Shown here in pieces: positions 1-10,385 of a DNA stretch of 25,000 nt. The stretch's first letter is position 1, and each line of letters opens with the position of its first letter. The translations under genes were made by a program, and so were the position numbers. Under the pieces are notes generated by a model. It was not told the DNA's origin. It saw nothing but the letters and a program-made list of their open reading frames with translations, and ran no database searches. The DNA is taken from NCBI GenBank assembly GCA_009760855.2, contig WPIO01000008.1, positions 6,677,501 through 6,702,500 of the forward strand. The letters are read 5' to 3'. The stretch comes from Cristatella mucedo (taxonomy: Eukaryota > Bryozoa > Phylactolaemata > Cristatellidae).

Positions 1-190
1 CGGCATGCCTACCGAAAGCTGCTTAGGCTCTGAGTGGGCTATAGAAAATTCTCTTGCCTACTACCCACTATGTCTTCGTGGAGTTACAGACAGGTACATT
101 ACATTATATTAACTGCTACTGGATCAAACCTGAATAGCCTCTTCCTTATCACGGCAGGCGATTCAAAGAACAGAAGGCACCACCATACTG

Positions 191-192
<2 letters not shown>

Positions 193-260
<68 letters not shown>
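193..260. repeat. TA dinucleotide microsatellite
   Basis: About 34 TA units with one interruption at 231-232. It abuts the 3' end of a SINE. Confidence 0.95.
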
Positions 261-263
<3 letters not shown>

Positions 264-395
264 CATTCATATATCACCTTTAGAGAACTTAATCTCCATT
301 CAGGCACTTAGCATATGCAGCTCCAGCTCACGACCTTGCCCATAGACTACATTCACCCCTTGACCTCGGTCGGGAAAACTGGCACGGCAAGGCTG
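193..395 (-). mobile_element. SINE family 2 copy ending in a TA microsatellite
   Basis: On the plus strand, TTTAGAGAACTTAATCTCCA and the following bases (about 280-310) match the tail of the 5681-5842 copy. GACCTCGGTCGGG near 360-375 matches its head. The 3' end (left side) runs directly into a TA dinucleotide repeat at 193-260. The head is more degraded than in the best copy. Confidence 0.6.
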
Positions 396-419
396 CTGGT
401 GTTATCACTGACCAGAGCG

Positions 420-516
420 GCTTCCGGATCATGGGGTGCAATCCGAAAACTCAAAACCCCATGATGCACAGTCAGGTGATAGGCTGACGATGGACCGTGA
501 GGCCACGGCCGGAAGC
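420..516. repeat. Nested inverted repeat (foldback)
   Basis: GCTTCCGG (420-427) plus ATCATGGGGT (428-437) pair with ACCCCATGAT (456-465) and, after a 43-nt bulge, CCGGAAGC (509-516). All 18 positions are Watson-Crick complementary. Confidence 0.7.
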
Positions 517-632
517 TGGATAGCCTAGGTAGGATAGCTGAAAGCCTGCGAAAGCTTCGGCTTGCTTATGTACTGAGCTGGGCAAGACTGATCCATGTTT
601 CAGGTAAACAGCAGCACAAGTCTCCAAGCAAC

Positions 633-652
633 AGGTCAGAGGTCATAGGTCA
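633..652 (+). promoter_or_regulatory. Three AGGTCA half-sites spaced by one base (DR1-like)
   Basis: AGGTCA at 633-638, 640-645 and 647-652, separated by G and T. AGGTCA direct repeats spaced by one base (DR1) are the classical binding site of RXR, HNF4 and COUP-type nuclear receptors. No gene start is visible nearby, so a regulatory role is unproven, and it may simply be a 7-bp tandem repeat. Confidence 0.4.
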
Positions 653-1658
653 GACTGGCTGAGACAGAGCCAGCTGTAGCTTTCACTGCTTCCTTGCCTT
701 GAATGGTTTACCCCAAGCACGTGTCCTCATTTTGACGAGTGACGATTTAAATAATTGAGCAGCCATAAAAGCGATTCTTCACTTAAAACATGATGGCTTA
801 TAATAGTTGAATTGCAACAACAAAGCTAACAATGGTGTTCAGCATGCACCAGCCACTGCCTGTGGTTTGATGTTTTGGTCACGATTTGCCATATTGCTTT
901 TACGATAAAGTGGTGGTGTACCATAACCATAGCAGTTTAAAAAAAGCTTCTCCATATTTTGGCTGTAAATTAGTGAGGTTGCAGCCTGTTGCTATCCAGC
1001 AGCCAAATGGGGAGATCAGCTCTGGAGATTTTGATCTGGTATTTGTGAGCCCTAAAGATCGTTCATGACAAGCTACCAAGCCCAGAATGCTTAAAGACGG
1101 AAGGTGCCACCATCATATGGCTGTTGGAAATCCAGCATACTTATGGTGTAAGTTTTATCTTTTAGCTGAGGCCATATTGTAAAGGGTGTATTATTAATAG
1201 TGATTCTCTTATAGCCCTATACAAATCTATTTTGTTATTACAGCAAAATCTTATAGGAGGAAAACTTAAAACGTATTTCTAAATTACATTTAAGTTTTCT
1301 TAAAAAATGAACGCAACTCTAACTCTATAAAAATGTATTCGGCACCGACGGATAATGAATCAAATTTGAGTAATGTACAAAAAGTACAGACGTGCTGATT
1401 ATCTTTAAATTTATATTAGCTATAATATATAGTGAGCCTCTGTAAAGAATCCCATGCAGATAATATCATGTATTATTATCGATTACCAAAGGCTTGCGTG
1501 ATAATCCATGTTTAATCTCGACTATGAGAGTGTATGTTGCAGCTACAGATGCAAATTAGCACACGATTTCTCCCTTTTGACATGGGACATGGCACTCATT
1601 ATTACTGTACCGTCACGGTACTAGAAATATCACAACAGGTATAATGCAGGTAAAACGT
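653..1658. other. No gene recognised
   Basis: A 60-codon open frame on plus (886-1068, with the peptide GEISSGDFDLVFVSPKD near its end) is the only stretch with unremarkable protein-like composition. It has no clear splice sites or family match and could be chance. The rest is AT-rich without structure I can name. Confidence 0.3.
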
Positions 1659-1710
1659 CAGTGACTGACATAAAGATTGATTCTCAGTGACTGACATAAG
1701 GATTGTTTCT
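1659..1710. repeat. 26-bp tandem duplication
   Basis: Two adjacent 26-nt units beginning CAGTGACTGACATAA differ at two positions. Confidence 0.85.
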
Positions 1711-2844
1711 TTTTTAGTATCTTCGGATCAGCCAGGCCCATATAGAAACCCCGAACAGGTTTGGTATGGTAGCTCACCACCACTTTGTTGCCCAAAACAT
1801 GAAAGCCAGACAGCGAGGCATAATTTGCTTGAACGAAATGCTGCGATCCTGGAGCAAACAAAAAAGACTGTCGTAGGGTAGGCAAATCGAAAAAACTTAT
1901 TTTCTGTAGTAGTTATCTGCAGTCGAAAACAGCTGTAGAGCGGCAGCACAACCTGCGAACCAAGCCCAGCACTCTGCACTGGAGTGAGAGCTTGTCATTG
2001 GACAATAGCTCCATCCGGCGATACCCTCCTTATTTGTGCCGCACATCACCTTAAACGACTGTGCTTGGCCAGTCAATCACGATAGAATGCCTTTAGACTG
2101 GAGGCAATCGATTGGATACGACACAGCTCTTTAGAAGCACAGCAGAGTGCTTAACTCAGCTCCTCTCTAGATTGTAGAGCTTGACAGCATTCTGTAAGCA
2201 GACTGCTGACTGCAAGGAGAGCCTGAGCTGACGGCAGCGAGTCTGCAAGGCTGAGTGCTGTCTGCAAAGCAGCCCAACGTCAGCAAGGCAGATTCATGCT
2301 TGAAGCAGTCGCAGTGGCGACACAGTCAGACAGACCACTGATTCTTGGTTGCAGTCAATGCTTAGCCCATAACCAAATTAAGATTGAGATGCAGGAGAAA
2401 CAAACGTGATCATGGCTCGAAGGCTATTTACGGTAGACTGATTTGATACCATTGCAGTACCATTTCAAATACGAGAACCAAAATGTGATCCCGATAGTCC
2501 CAGAGCAATATTTCCGAACAAAGAATAAAGGCGTTAAAACCTCTCAGAGTAGGGATATGGAGCAGACTGGAAACTTGGCGAATGAATAGCACACTGTTAC
2601 TAGTGCATTAATGCGCCTCCTCCTTAGCATAGCTGCAATGTCTACCTCTCTTCCCCCTCTTTTCCTCTCTCATTCTCCCTCTCTATCTCTCATTCCTTTT
2701 CTTACTCTGTGGAAACTTACTTCGCTGTTTCTTCCTTACCTCACCCCCTTTGTGTAGGCACTGTTTACATCGTGAAGATGTAGGTCTATACTTTTCATTG
2801 AATTGTTATGCTCATTTCACATTATGAGATAACTAGTGCCTAGA
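1711..2844. other. No gene recognised
   Basis: A 64-codon plus frame (1687-1881) follows TTTCTTTTTTAG, an acceptor-like sequence, and reads GPYRNPEQVWYGSSPPLCCP before a stop. I see no partner exon. About 2200-2300 is rich in CTGCAAGG-type short repeats. Confidence 0.3.
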
Positions 2845-2898
2845 TGTGTATGTATGTGTATGTGTGCGAGCGTGCGTGCGTACGTGTGTGTGTGTGTG

Positions 2899-2939
<41 letters not shown>
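2845..2939. repeat. GT-rich microsatellite
   Basis: Interrupted GTAT and GTGC units lead into a nearly pure TG run (2884-2939). Open frames over it are low-complexity artefacts. Confidence 0.95.
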
Positions 2940-2942
<3 letters not shown>

Positions 2943-2998
2943 TCGGGAATGCCTACCTTTCTACCTTGGTCTTCTTGTCTCTCTCCCTCTTTCTTTCC

Positions 2999-3001
<3 letters not shown>

Positions 3002-3069
<68 letters not shown>
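3002..3069. repeat. CT microsatellite
   Basis: An uninterrupted run of about 34 CT units, 60 nt after the TG run. Confidence 0.95.
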
Positions 3070-3071
<2 letters not shown>

Positions 3072-4113
3072 GCAGTTCCCCCACTATCTTCGCTTGATCG
3101 CTCCCTGCTCGACAACAAATTCTTTTTCTGTGTTCAGTCCAATGAAAGATTGATCGCTCAGTTTTTAAATAATCTAGCTCCTCACCCCCTCCTGCTTTTT
3201 CCACTCCTTGCCTTCTCCTGATGCTTCTCTCGCTTGCTCCATCCGTCCCTCAGTCTACCGCCTCACTTCTCGAGCTTTTATAAGCTCTCCTCCTATGGAA
3301 CAATTATGGACCGGACGCCATACTGGCTTCTCGGGATCCTTACCTGACTGTGTGAACACTGGGCTGAGTGGCTGGTTCACCAACTTTTGATGATGCCTAA
3401 ATCCTTCCCAAAGCGACCTGTGTGGTAGTCAGTCCGAGCTGAAGTATCTACACTAAGCAAGTGATCAGGATGTGCCACTATTACTATCTGTCATTGCTTA
3501 AGCTGCTAAAGGTCAAGGACATGTCTGAGTGGGAACATTGAATGCCGACCGAAGACAATGCCTTACCCTTCTGCAATCGCTGACCATTAATCACGTACCT
3601 TGTCATTGTGCTTCTGAATGCAAATCTGGCTCTGGAGAGGGGATATGACATGCCTTTCCCCGGAACCAGCAAGTTTAGTTCTGGTACAGCCTACTTGTAT
3701 ACTACATTGCTGGCTGCACTCTGTCCTCTAACCACTAAGGCTAATAGATAGCTATCCAAGTCAATTACTTTCCCACTACTAACGACCTGAGCAGCAGTCT
3801 AGATAGGGAAACAGCAGCAACCGTAGTAAGCCAGATCCGGTTGTGCAGTTAGTCTTAGGTCAGTCGCTGCAGCTGCCACCTGCCTTATGTGCAAAAAGCC
3901 GATCAGGTCCTGGGAGGTGGTCCTTCCATCGCCAGTCACGACAGCTACAGCCTGACTGTGGGTGACAAACCGACCTGGCTTTGTGAAGTGGATCTTGTCA
4001 GGCCAGTAACGGCAGCAGCTACAGCCTGAAGTCGAATGGCCTATCCTGGCCCCCAGACAGCAGCTGTTGCCACCTGGTGGTAAGCGATCCAGGGTATGAT
4101 ATGGATCAAGGAG
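3070..4113. other. No gene recognised
   Basis: Pyrimidine-rich next to the CT repeat, then mixed sequence. ACAGCTACAGCCTGA-like 20-mers recur near 3945 and 4012. Nothing else identified. Confidence 0.4.
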
Positions 4114-4306
4114 GATAAATAAATAAAATAAATAAATCCTAGCTGATTAAACAACCTCTTTTGTATAGCGACAGAAGAGCCTTTACGGCTATCACCACCG
4201 CTTGCAGTGGCGATAAAGAATCGCCCACTGCAGGAATCGAACTTACGATCTCGGGACCGAGGTCGTGAAAGCAACCGCCTTACCTAGTGTGCCACCACGG
4301 CTCACC
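4114..4306 (-). mobile_element. SINE family 1, copy A, with AAAT-type tail
   Basis: The minus-strand head GTGGTGGCACACTAGGTAAG resembles an A box, and AAGTTCGATTCCTGC resembles a B box (GGTTCGANTCC). The body GCCACTGCAAGCGGTGGTGA, TAGCCGTAAAGGCTCTTCTG is shared with copy B. The tail, ending AATCAGCTAGG, runs into a run of ATTT units (4114-4138 on plus). Confidence 0.75.
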
Positions 4307-4489
4307 AAGGATATAGGATGTTCCTGCCAGCTGCACCACAGTACGAAGCCAGTCGGCATGCTAAGAAGCACTAACCGTAATCAGGGTTCTTATTGCACTC
4401 TGTATTACTACTTATTACTGTCCTTTGAAACTCTTAGGACACAAAATTACTTTTTGCAACTCTCCTCGAGTGATTTATGGTGCATGCAC

Positions 4490-5200
4490 TGCTTGTATTG
4501 CTGACATTTGCACTTACATTGCTTTAAACTTTCTCACATTGAATGACGATAAAACAATCTTACTAGTTAAATATCTCCAAACCCAGTGTTGCTTAGAAAT
4601 GGGAAAACTAATGCTCAAATTGGAAATCCAGTGTGGTATTTGAACGAAATATATGTGTCTTTTTTCAAAGAGACCTCTTGCTTAAAGAAAACATCAACTT
4701 CACAACCAAGTATGCATTTTTTCAGCTAAATAACGTGGCAAAAATTCGCTATGGCTTTGATAAGGATACCACATCCAAGTTGGTCAATGCATTGGTGACA
4801 TCCCGTGTCTTACTTTATTTAACTCCCTATTCTCATGACTTTGGGCCTGCGAGGAGTGGCACGTATAATTGGGACAAAACTCTTCAGCCCGACATGCCTG
4901 TCGTTAGGGTTGCCTCTTCCACACCTCCTCCCCAGTGCTTACCAACATGCAGTGACTGCCCATCAGGCAGTATATCCACTTCGAGGCTTTGTCACTCACT
5001 GTATGGCTCCTTCATTATGTTGCTCAAGCCTACATATCTCAACTACTCGTTAATCAGGCTAGCATCACAACACCCTCTCTTCTGACATGAGTCATTTGGC
5101 TGAGCCTCTGAGCAACTTCAAATCGTTTGGAGACCATGCCTTCAGTTTGCATGCCCCTAAAGTTTGTAAGTCTCTCATGGGGGTCTTCACGAAACTAACT
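4490..5200 (+). mobile_element. 5'-truncated, strongly decayed LINE, copy 1, same family
   Basis: Starts near the sequence matching the ...CIDDIGTW region of copy 3. It continues through KLNDDK-, NVAKIRYGFDKDTTSKLVNA, LVTSR and GDHAFSLHAPKVCKSL-equivalent peptides in shifting frames. Several deletions and stops break it, and it loses recognisable similarity before the stem-loop tail. A SINE of another family begins about 100 nt downstream. Confidence 0.75.
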
Positions 5201-5297
5201 TGCTGATACTTTAAAATAAGTCAGCAATCCATCTGTTTGTTATAGCATTTGCTCGGTTCTCGTAATTGTCTTTTCTGTGCTTGCGGGTGCCGACACC

Positions 5298-5481
5298 AAA
5301 AAAATGCTAGCTGATTTAACAGCCTCTTTTTGTTTAGCGACAAAAGAGCCTTTACGGCTATCCACCACCGCTTGCAGTGGCAATAGAGGATCGCCCACAG
5401 CAGGATTCGAGCCCACGACCTCGGGGCCGTGGTCGTGAAAAGCAACAAAGCAGTCTAACCTAGTGGCCATTACGTCACTCA
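5298..5481 (-). mobile_element. SINE family 1, copy B
   Basis: The minus strand shares the head (AATGGCCACTAGGTTAGACT), B box (GGGCTCGAATCCTGC) and body with copy A. At its 3' end GGCTCTTTTGT and ACAAAAAGAGGCT form an inverted repeat around CGCTAA, followed by AAATCAGCTAGCATTTTTTT. It sits directly behind the decayed LINE copy 1. Confidence 0.75.
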
Positions 5482-5680
5482 GTGCATGTTATCCCTAAGT
5501 AGATAGCATGCTTCCTTCGCAGAATTTGTAAAGAGCCTGGAAAAAGGAGTTTGCTTCTCTTTGGGCACAATGCGAATGTCTTACTCGTATTAATATTAAT
5601 AATAACAGTGCATTAATAAGGCTGAAAGATCACGACACTTATGAGTCACAGTCAACTGTTTTCGAGAATGTCGGACTTAA

Positions 5681-5842
5681 AAAAAAAAAATTAATTAAAT
5701 ATAAATATTTTGTAAAGTGCCCTACGAGAACTTAATCTCTATTCGGGCGCTTCACTTTTGCCTCAGGGCTCGAGCCGACGACTTCAGCAAGACCTCGGTC
5801 AGGGCAAGCACCTTAACCGTTGGGCCAAGCCACCTCGGCTCT
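5681..5842 (-). mobile_element. SINE family 2 (tRNA-like head, LINE-derived tail), best copy
   Basis: On the minus strand a tRNA-like head contains an A-box-like TGGCTTGGCCCAACGGTTAA and a B-box-like GGCTCGAGCCC. The tail GCGCCCGAATAGAGATTAAG, TTCTCGTAGGGCACTTTAC follows and matches the stem-loop of the LINE in this window (arms AAGTGCCC and GGGCGCTT with wobble pairs). It ends in an A/T-rich tract on the plus-strand left side (5681-5712). No functional tRNA is implied. Confidence 0.75.
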
Positions 5843-6265
5843 TGTTTAACACTGAACTGATTCTAGAGGGCGCGATGTCCGAATAATGTAAAGTGGGCCT
5901 AAAGGTGTGCCAAGTATTGCATTCTGTAAATGATCAGGAAATGATGTCAGCATAAGGCGATGAGAATTATTCTCATTAAAAAGATAATGAAGCAGGCAAA
6001 TCACCTGCCTGAAAAGTTAAAGTCTGTTTCTTGGTAAGCCTTTTCATGAACGGCTATTTGCTACTAGGTCGCCATGCTCGAAAATAACGGGAGCAGATAT
6101 TAGATAGGTTTGCTGGGGTCTTCGGAAATAACCAGGTACGTCTTCCGGTAGACTTGGTTTACTGATAAGTGGAATTATCTCACGGATCTTAACGCTAGAC
6201 ACTCACTATACATGGTGGCTATACGAGTTACATGATTTTCTTAATTTGAAATGCTTATTTCCATT
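5843..6265. other. No feature seen
   Basis: Unique-looking AT-rich sequence between two SINE copies of opposite orientation. Confidence 0.4.
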
Positions 6266-6444
6266 TGCCTCGCTGGCTTGATCCAGTAGTTAAGGTGTGA
6301 GCCCCAACCGAGGTCAAGGTGAATTCAATGCCCGATGTCGTGGGTACGTGCCCGTGGCATACATGAAGTGCCTGAATAGAGATTATGATTTCTTAAGGTA
6401 CTATACATATGAATTATATATATATATATATATATTATATATAT
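6266..6444 (+). mobile_element. SINE family 2 copy, plus orientation, ending in an AT microsatellite
   Basis: The head reads CTGGCTTGATCCAGTAGTTA, then AAGGTGTGAGCCCCAACCGA, with a decayed B-box region. The tail GTGCCTGAATAGAGATTATG then runs to GGTACTATACATATG and an AT repeat at 6414-6444. It mirrors the copy at 193-395, including the TA-rich end. Confidence 0.65.
6414..6444. repeat. AT microsatellite
   Basis: AT units at the 3' end of the plus-oriented SINE. Confidence 0.85.
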
Positions 6445-7639
6445 GTTTGTAGCATTTTGCTTTGTGTGTCAAGACTGGATTGTTACTCAGCCATGCTGAA
6501 CGGCATTAATCTACATTTTGGTTGTCCCGGGAACTCGTATAAGAGTTATATATGAGCAATGCTTATATTGTCCCCTTTTTCACATTTATACTACTATTAT
6601 GATTGTACAGCTAATATGACTGTAATGTCAAAAATATCTGGAGATAATTTTCTGATGTGAATATGAAGCTTCGATATAGTTGACATTGTTTATAACACAG
6701 TTCCATAGTACACATTGAGCATTGAATTGTGTATTGAACTATGAAATAACAATTAACAGGCTTCCGATCACTACGTTATTAGTTAAGTATTCAAACGCTG
6801 TAAAGATTATCTCTCGGTGGAACAGATCAAATTGAAGAGCCTTACCACGAAAGATGTTTTTTAGTTTACCAAGTCGTTCTAAATTAATTAAGGTCTGCCA
6901 ATCGATGAGTCGTTGTGGCTGACGGACACGAGATAGGGGCAGTATGACTTAAGAAACTAGAAAGTTCGCCATTTTTAATGCATAATAAGTTTGTCATACC
7001 TTAAGAATCATATTGATCGCTGCAAACCCTTTATCATTGATCCTATCTAAAACTTTGCGTATAATAACGTCATACAAATGGATTTATACGACCAATCGAG
7101 CAGAGCTCTGACATTGACCGGGTCTGTGTCCAGCACCAGAATGGCAGCAACATGCCAATTTCGCCTCCTGGCCCGAAGACCTCCTTGTGCAACCCATTAG
7201 GCCACGCCATCTAAAACTCTTAAAGAAAGACCACTTAGTTGTACACACAGCTCGACCGGCAGTAGATTTAAAAAGCGATCTACGTCTAAAAGATTTATCA
7301 CAGTGCTGCATAAAAAGAAGGACACGTCCGGCTGTAATACAGAGCCGAAATAGCGGCATCTTAAGTTCGAGTAAAATGTCAAGCTAGCTCATCCATTTTG
7401 ACTGATTTCTCAGGCTCCGGTCGCAGTAGATTAAAGACAAGCCGTCGTTCGTAAAGCTAAACGATGACTACCAAAAGTGACTTACTTGATTGAAACAATT
7501 TATTAGTCAAACAGTTCAATCGGCTGCTTGCCATGTGCACTAGTCTAGCACAGCGCCGGCCTGACTCAGTGTTAGAGCGCATGAGAACTGCTCAGCAGGA
7601 AACACCTCTGTCCTAGAGCAAGAGGATACAGCCATTGTA
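6445..7639. other. No feature seen
   Basis: AT-rich, with only short open frames (7084-7387 on both strands) lacking protein-like composition. Confidence 0.4.
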
Positions 7640-7919
7640 GTAGGGCAATGAGGTGATTGATATTGGCTGGCCTGTCAACCCTATAGTCCCAGCTAGCAGT
7701 TTGATAATAGGGCACAGTTCGCCAAGGTCGCTGTCGCCGCAAGCCATCCTACATTTGCTGGACGATTTACGTGAGAACAAAAGAAGTGGGTAAAGAGCAT
7801 CTTCGTTCTCGAGCTGTGAGCAAGGGATTGCAGAGGTCGCTGAGGTGATAGATATTGGCTGGGTTGTCAACCCAATAGTCCCGGCTAGTTATATAATGAT
7901 GGGGCGACGCTCGTTAAGG
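7640..7919. repeat. Two diverged copies of a repeat with about 192-bp period
   Basis: GAGGTGAT-GATATTGGCTGG, TGTCAACCC, ATAGTCCC-GCTAG and a following GATAATAGGGC-like stretch occur near 7650-7730 and again near 7842-7919. The second copy contains GGGTT-GTC-AACCC, a small palindrome flanked by TATTGG and AATA. Similarity outside these 80 nt is weaker, but CATCTTCG recurs at a matching offset after each copy. Confidence 0.65.
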
Positions 7920-8969
7920 GCCTCTTCTTCATCTTCGGCTCGGTCTCGACTCCGTCGCCGTTAGTTGCCGGACTCGTTTCTCCGAAAGCGAGGGAGAAGG
8001 GCGGCTGGTCGCCGGTGATTGAAGGACAGCGCCAGGAGGATTTGGTGCACGCCTACGAATACAGTCGTATAGTGCATTTTGTGGTTCTTCTGTGTTTTGC
8101 GTGTGTTCCCATGCGAGTGCACGTGGTCTCGCCAAGAGTGCTTGGTGTAGTATGTTAGGAATTCCTGCCGTAAGGTGGAAGCGGAGCCCTAGTTCTCCAG
8201 CCAGGGTCTAAGATCCGGTTCGGGCTCCTCGTCTTATTTGGGTTGTTCCCCACAATAGACGTAGGTAACATAAGTTCGGGGGCGTATTCCCTCCTCAAGA
8301 GTGCTTGTGCTATTGAGAGCATGTGAGGAGTGTGGAGATAAAACTGAGCTAGACGCTCAGCGAATTTTTGGGCTTGTGAATAAAGCTCAGTAAAATCCCC
8401 AATTTGTGTATCTGGCTTTCTAATTCATGCCGAAACTCACAAACCCCTTTAGTAACGGTGAGTAAGTCGCACCAGAAACGCTCGTTTGGCAACGGCCTGC
8501 TAATTGTGCGTTTCGCACACCGAACGGCATCAGGCACTAGGTTACGCCGCTAGGTAAGCGACAGGTTAAGCCAACTCCACCGGTTACACTAGGCTTCCTA
8601 GTTCCGGCTAGACAAATGCCAACGGCCTCGGTGAGAATTGACACTCGATTTCTGCTTATCGCTCTCAGACCTGGTTTTAATGGATTCATGCTAGCTTGAA
8701 CACTGCACGACATTGCACACGCGATGCTAAAATGTGCTTTTCCTTGAAGACTTGTTGAATCGCGGGCCGATTTCGTTCAAGACTGACTTGCTAACCGACC
8801 GAACAGCTGCATTAAAGTTGACAACAGAAGTGAGTCGTATTTAGAGCGAACCAGCACCTAACTTCAGATGTACTGCTTCACGACTGCACTGCTTCCTGCT
8901 TGATATCACCTGGAAGCCGACAAGAGTGTAAAATAAAAACAACCCATGCAAGCCGTACCTTCGCATCAG
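7920..8969. other. No gene recognised
   Basis: More GC-rich than its left neighbour. CAAGAGTGCTTG occurs at about 8132 and 8295, and an AATAAAG lies near 8380. Not enough to call an LTR or a gene. Open frames on the minus strand (7929-8135, 8349-8537) are not convincing. Confidence 0.35.
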
Positions 8970-9995
8970 CTGTACCTTTGATTCGATCCCTCCCAGCCCT
9001 CGAGCACGTCGGATTCTCTCTACACCCTTGCTGCATGCATTGATGATATCTGTATATGAGTGGTATCAAACTTTCTTAAATTGAATGGTGATGGAACCAG
9101 CTTACTAGTTATGGGCAAACCAAGTGTGATTCAGAAATTGGAAAAACTTACACTCAAAATCGGCTCTGCCAGCATGTCTCCTGTTGAATCTACAGGTAAT
9201 CTAGGTGCCCTGTTTCAAAGTGACCTTTCATCAGACGACCACATCAGCTCCGCAGTCAAGTCTGTCTACTTTCAGCTACATAACATTGCCAAAATTTGGG
9301 CTTGCTTAGGCAGGGATACAACATCCAAATTGGTCTATGAATTTGTGACATCCCGTCTTGACTTATGTAACTCACTACTTGCTGGTCTCTCTGAGTGTGC
9401 AATCAGGTGTTTACAGTTGGGGCACAACTCTGCAGCTAGGCTCGTCTGTCAGAAGCGGTGCATTTGCCACATCATGCCACTCATCGCCGACCTGTACTGG
9501 CTCTCAACAAAGCAGAGTATCGACTTCAAGGCTCTGTCACTAACTTTTAGGTCCTTTCATTTTTTGGCGCTAGCCTACCTATCAGATATACTCCCCCACC
9601 AGGCAATGGATCATACAACCCGGTGCTCTGACTCGAATCGTATAGACATACCTTGTACGAACCTTAAAACCGTTGGAGACCGTGCCTTTAATTGTTATGC
9701 TCCTTGGAACCTGGAACTGACTACCGACGCAACGCACGTCACGTCACAACGTCACCATGACATGCCGACATTTAAAAAAAGCTAATAACGCACCTGTTTA
9801 TTACAGCATTGGATGGGTCTTTGTGATTCGTTCTTCGTGCGCATGTACCTGATTACACTATGCCTGCTGCTTGCGAATGTTACTACCAATCACTTGGTAA
9901 TTCTTTCTATACATCTGTAAAGTTAGTAGAAAGATTAAGTTCTCTGGGGGTGCTATACAAATGTATTATTATAATTATTATTATAAAGCTACTGG
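8970..9995 (+). mobile_element. 5'-truncated LINE, copy 2, same family
   Basis: Homology to copy 3 begins at TGTACCTTTGATTCGATCCC, just after the catalytic box, so the reverse transcriptase core is missing. A frame of about 240 codons (9060-9785) covers residues equivalent to KLEKLTLKIGSASMSPVEST, ARLVCQKRCICHIMPL and FKALSLTFRSFHFLALAYLS. A frameshift near 9050 separates the start. The 3' tail (9936-9995) reads AGATTAAGTTCTCTGGGGG, then TGCTATACAAATG and ATT-type repeats, homologous to the tail of copy 3. It points toward the coiled-coil gene, whose predicted 3' end is only about 40 nt away. Confidence 0.83.
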
Positions 9996-10040
9996 AGGCA
10001 GTCACAAAGGAAAGCAAATTGCACGTTCCGCGACGGAATT

Positions 10041-10046
10041 TTTATT
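10041..10046 (-). terminator. Candidate polyadenylation signal of the coiled-coil gene
   Basis: AATAAA on the minus strand, about 340 nt after the TGA of the last exon. I saw no other AATAAA or ATTAAA between the stop and this point. This would give a 3' UTR of roughly 360 nt and place the transcript end just short of the LINE 3' tail that ends near 9995 on the opposite strand. Confidence 0.45.
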
Positions 10047-10385
10047 ATCACTCGGGAGTGGGGCAGCAATGCACACGACCAGCGGGTACAGCTTTGGGGA
10101 CTTGTAGTAACTTGTTTTTGCCTATGTAGCTTGGAATGAGCGTACAGGTTTTGAGGCATGAAAATGGTGAAAAACCTGATCACGATACAGTAGAAAAGCA
10201 CAGATAAAACTTCACACATCAGGCTGAATCGCAGCAGCAGTGTAAGAGTGGTCACATAAGTGCAAGATTGAGGACGGACGGAGTACCTGTGGCAAAAGTG
10301 CGTGCAATTACAAAATGGCAAGACTATGACACAGGTGGGTGCCCACGATATAGTGTCCGTAGAAACCGTCACGGTGCGAGTCTTG

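Noticed and set aside
886-1068. Small plus-strand gene or exon
   Set aside because: Only 60 codons, no partner exons, no family recognised. Kept only as a remark.
2836-3221. Overlapping open frames of 80-125 codons on both strands
   Set aside because: They run through TG and CT repeats and encode only Cys/Val, Leu/Ser, His/Thr or Arg/Glu low complexity.
4150-4306. A tRNA gene on the minus strand
   Set aside because: A- and B-box-like sequences are present, but no complete cloverleaf was found, and the unit continues into a SINE body repeated elsewhere.
8132-8440. Possible solo LTR (TGTTAGG...GGTAACA ends at 8153-8270, AATAAAG near 8380, repeated CAAGAGTGCTTG)
   Set aside because: No target-site duplication, no second LTR, and no primer binding site or polyprotein nearby.
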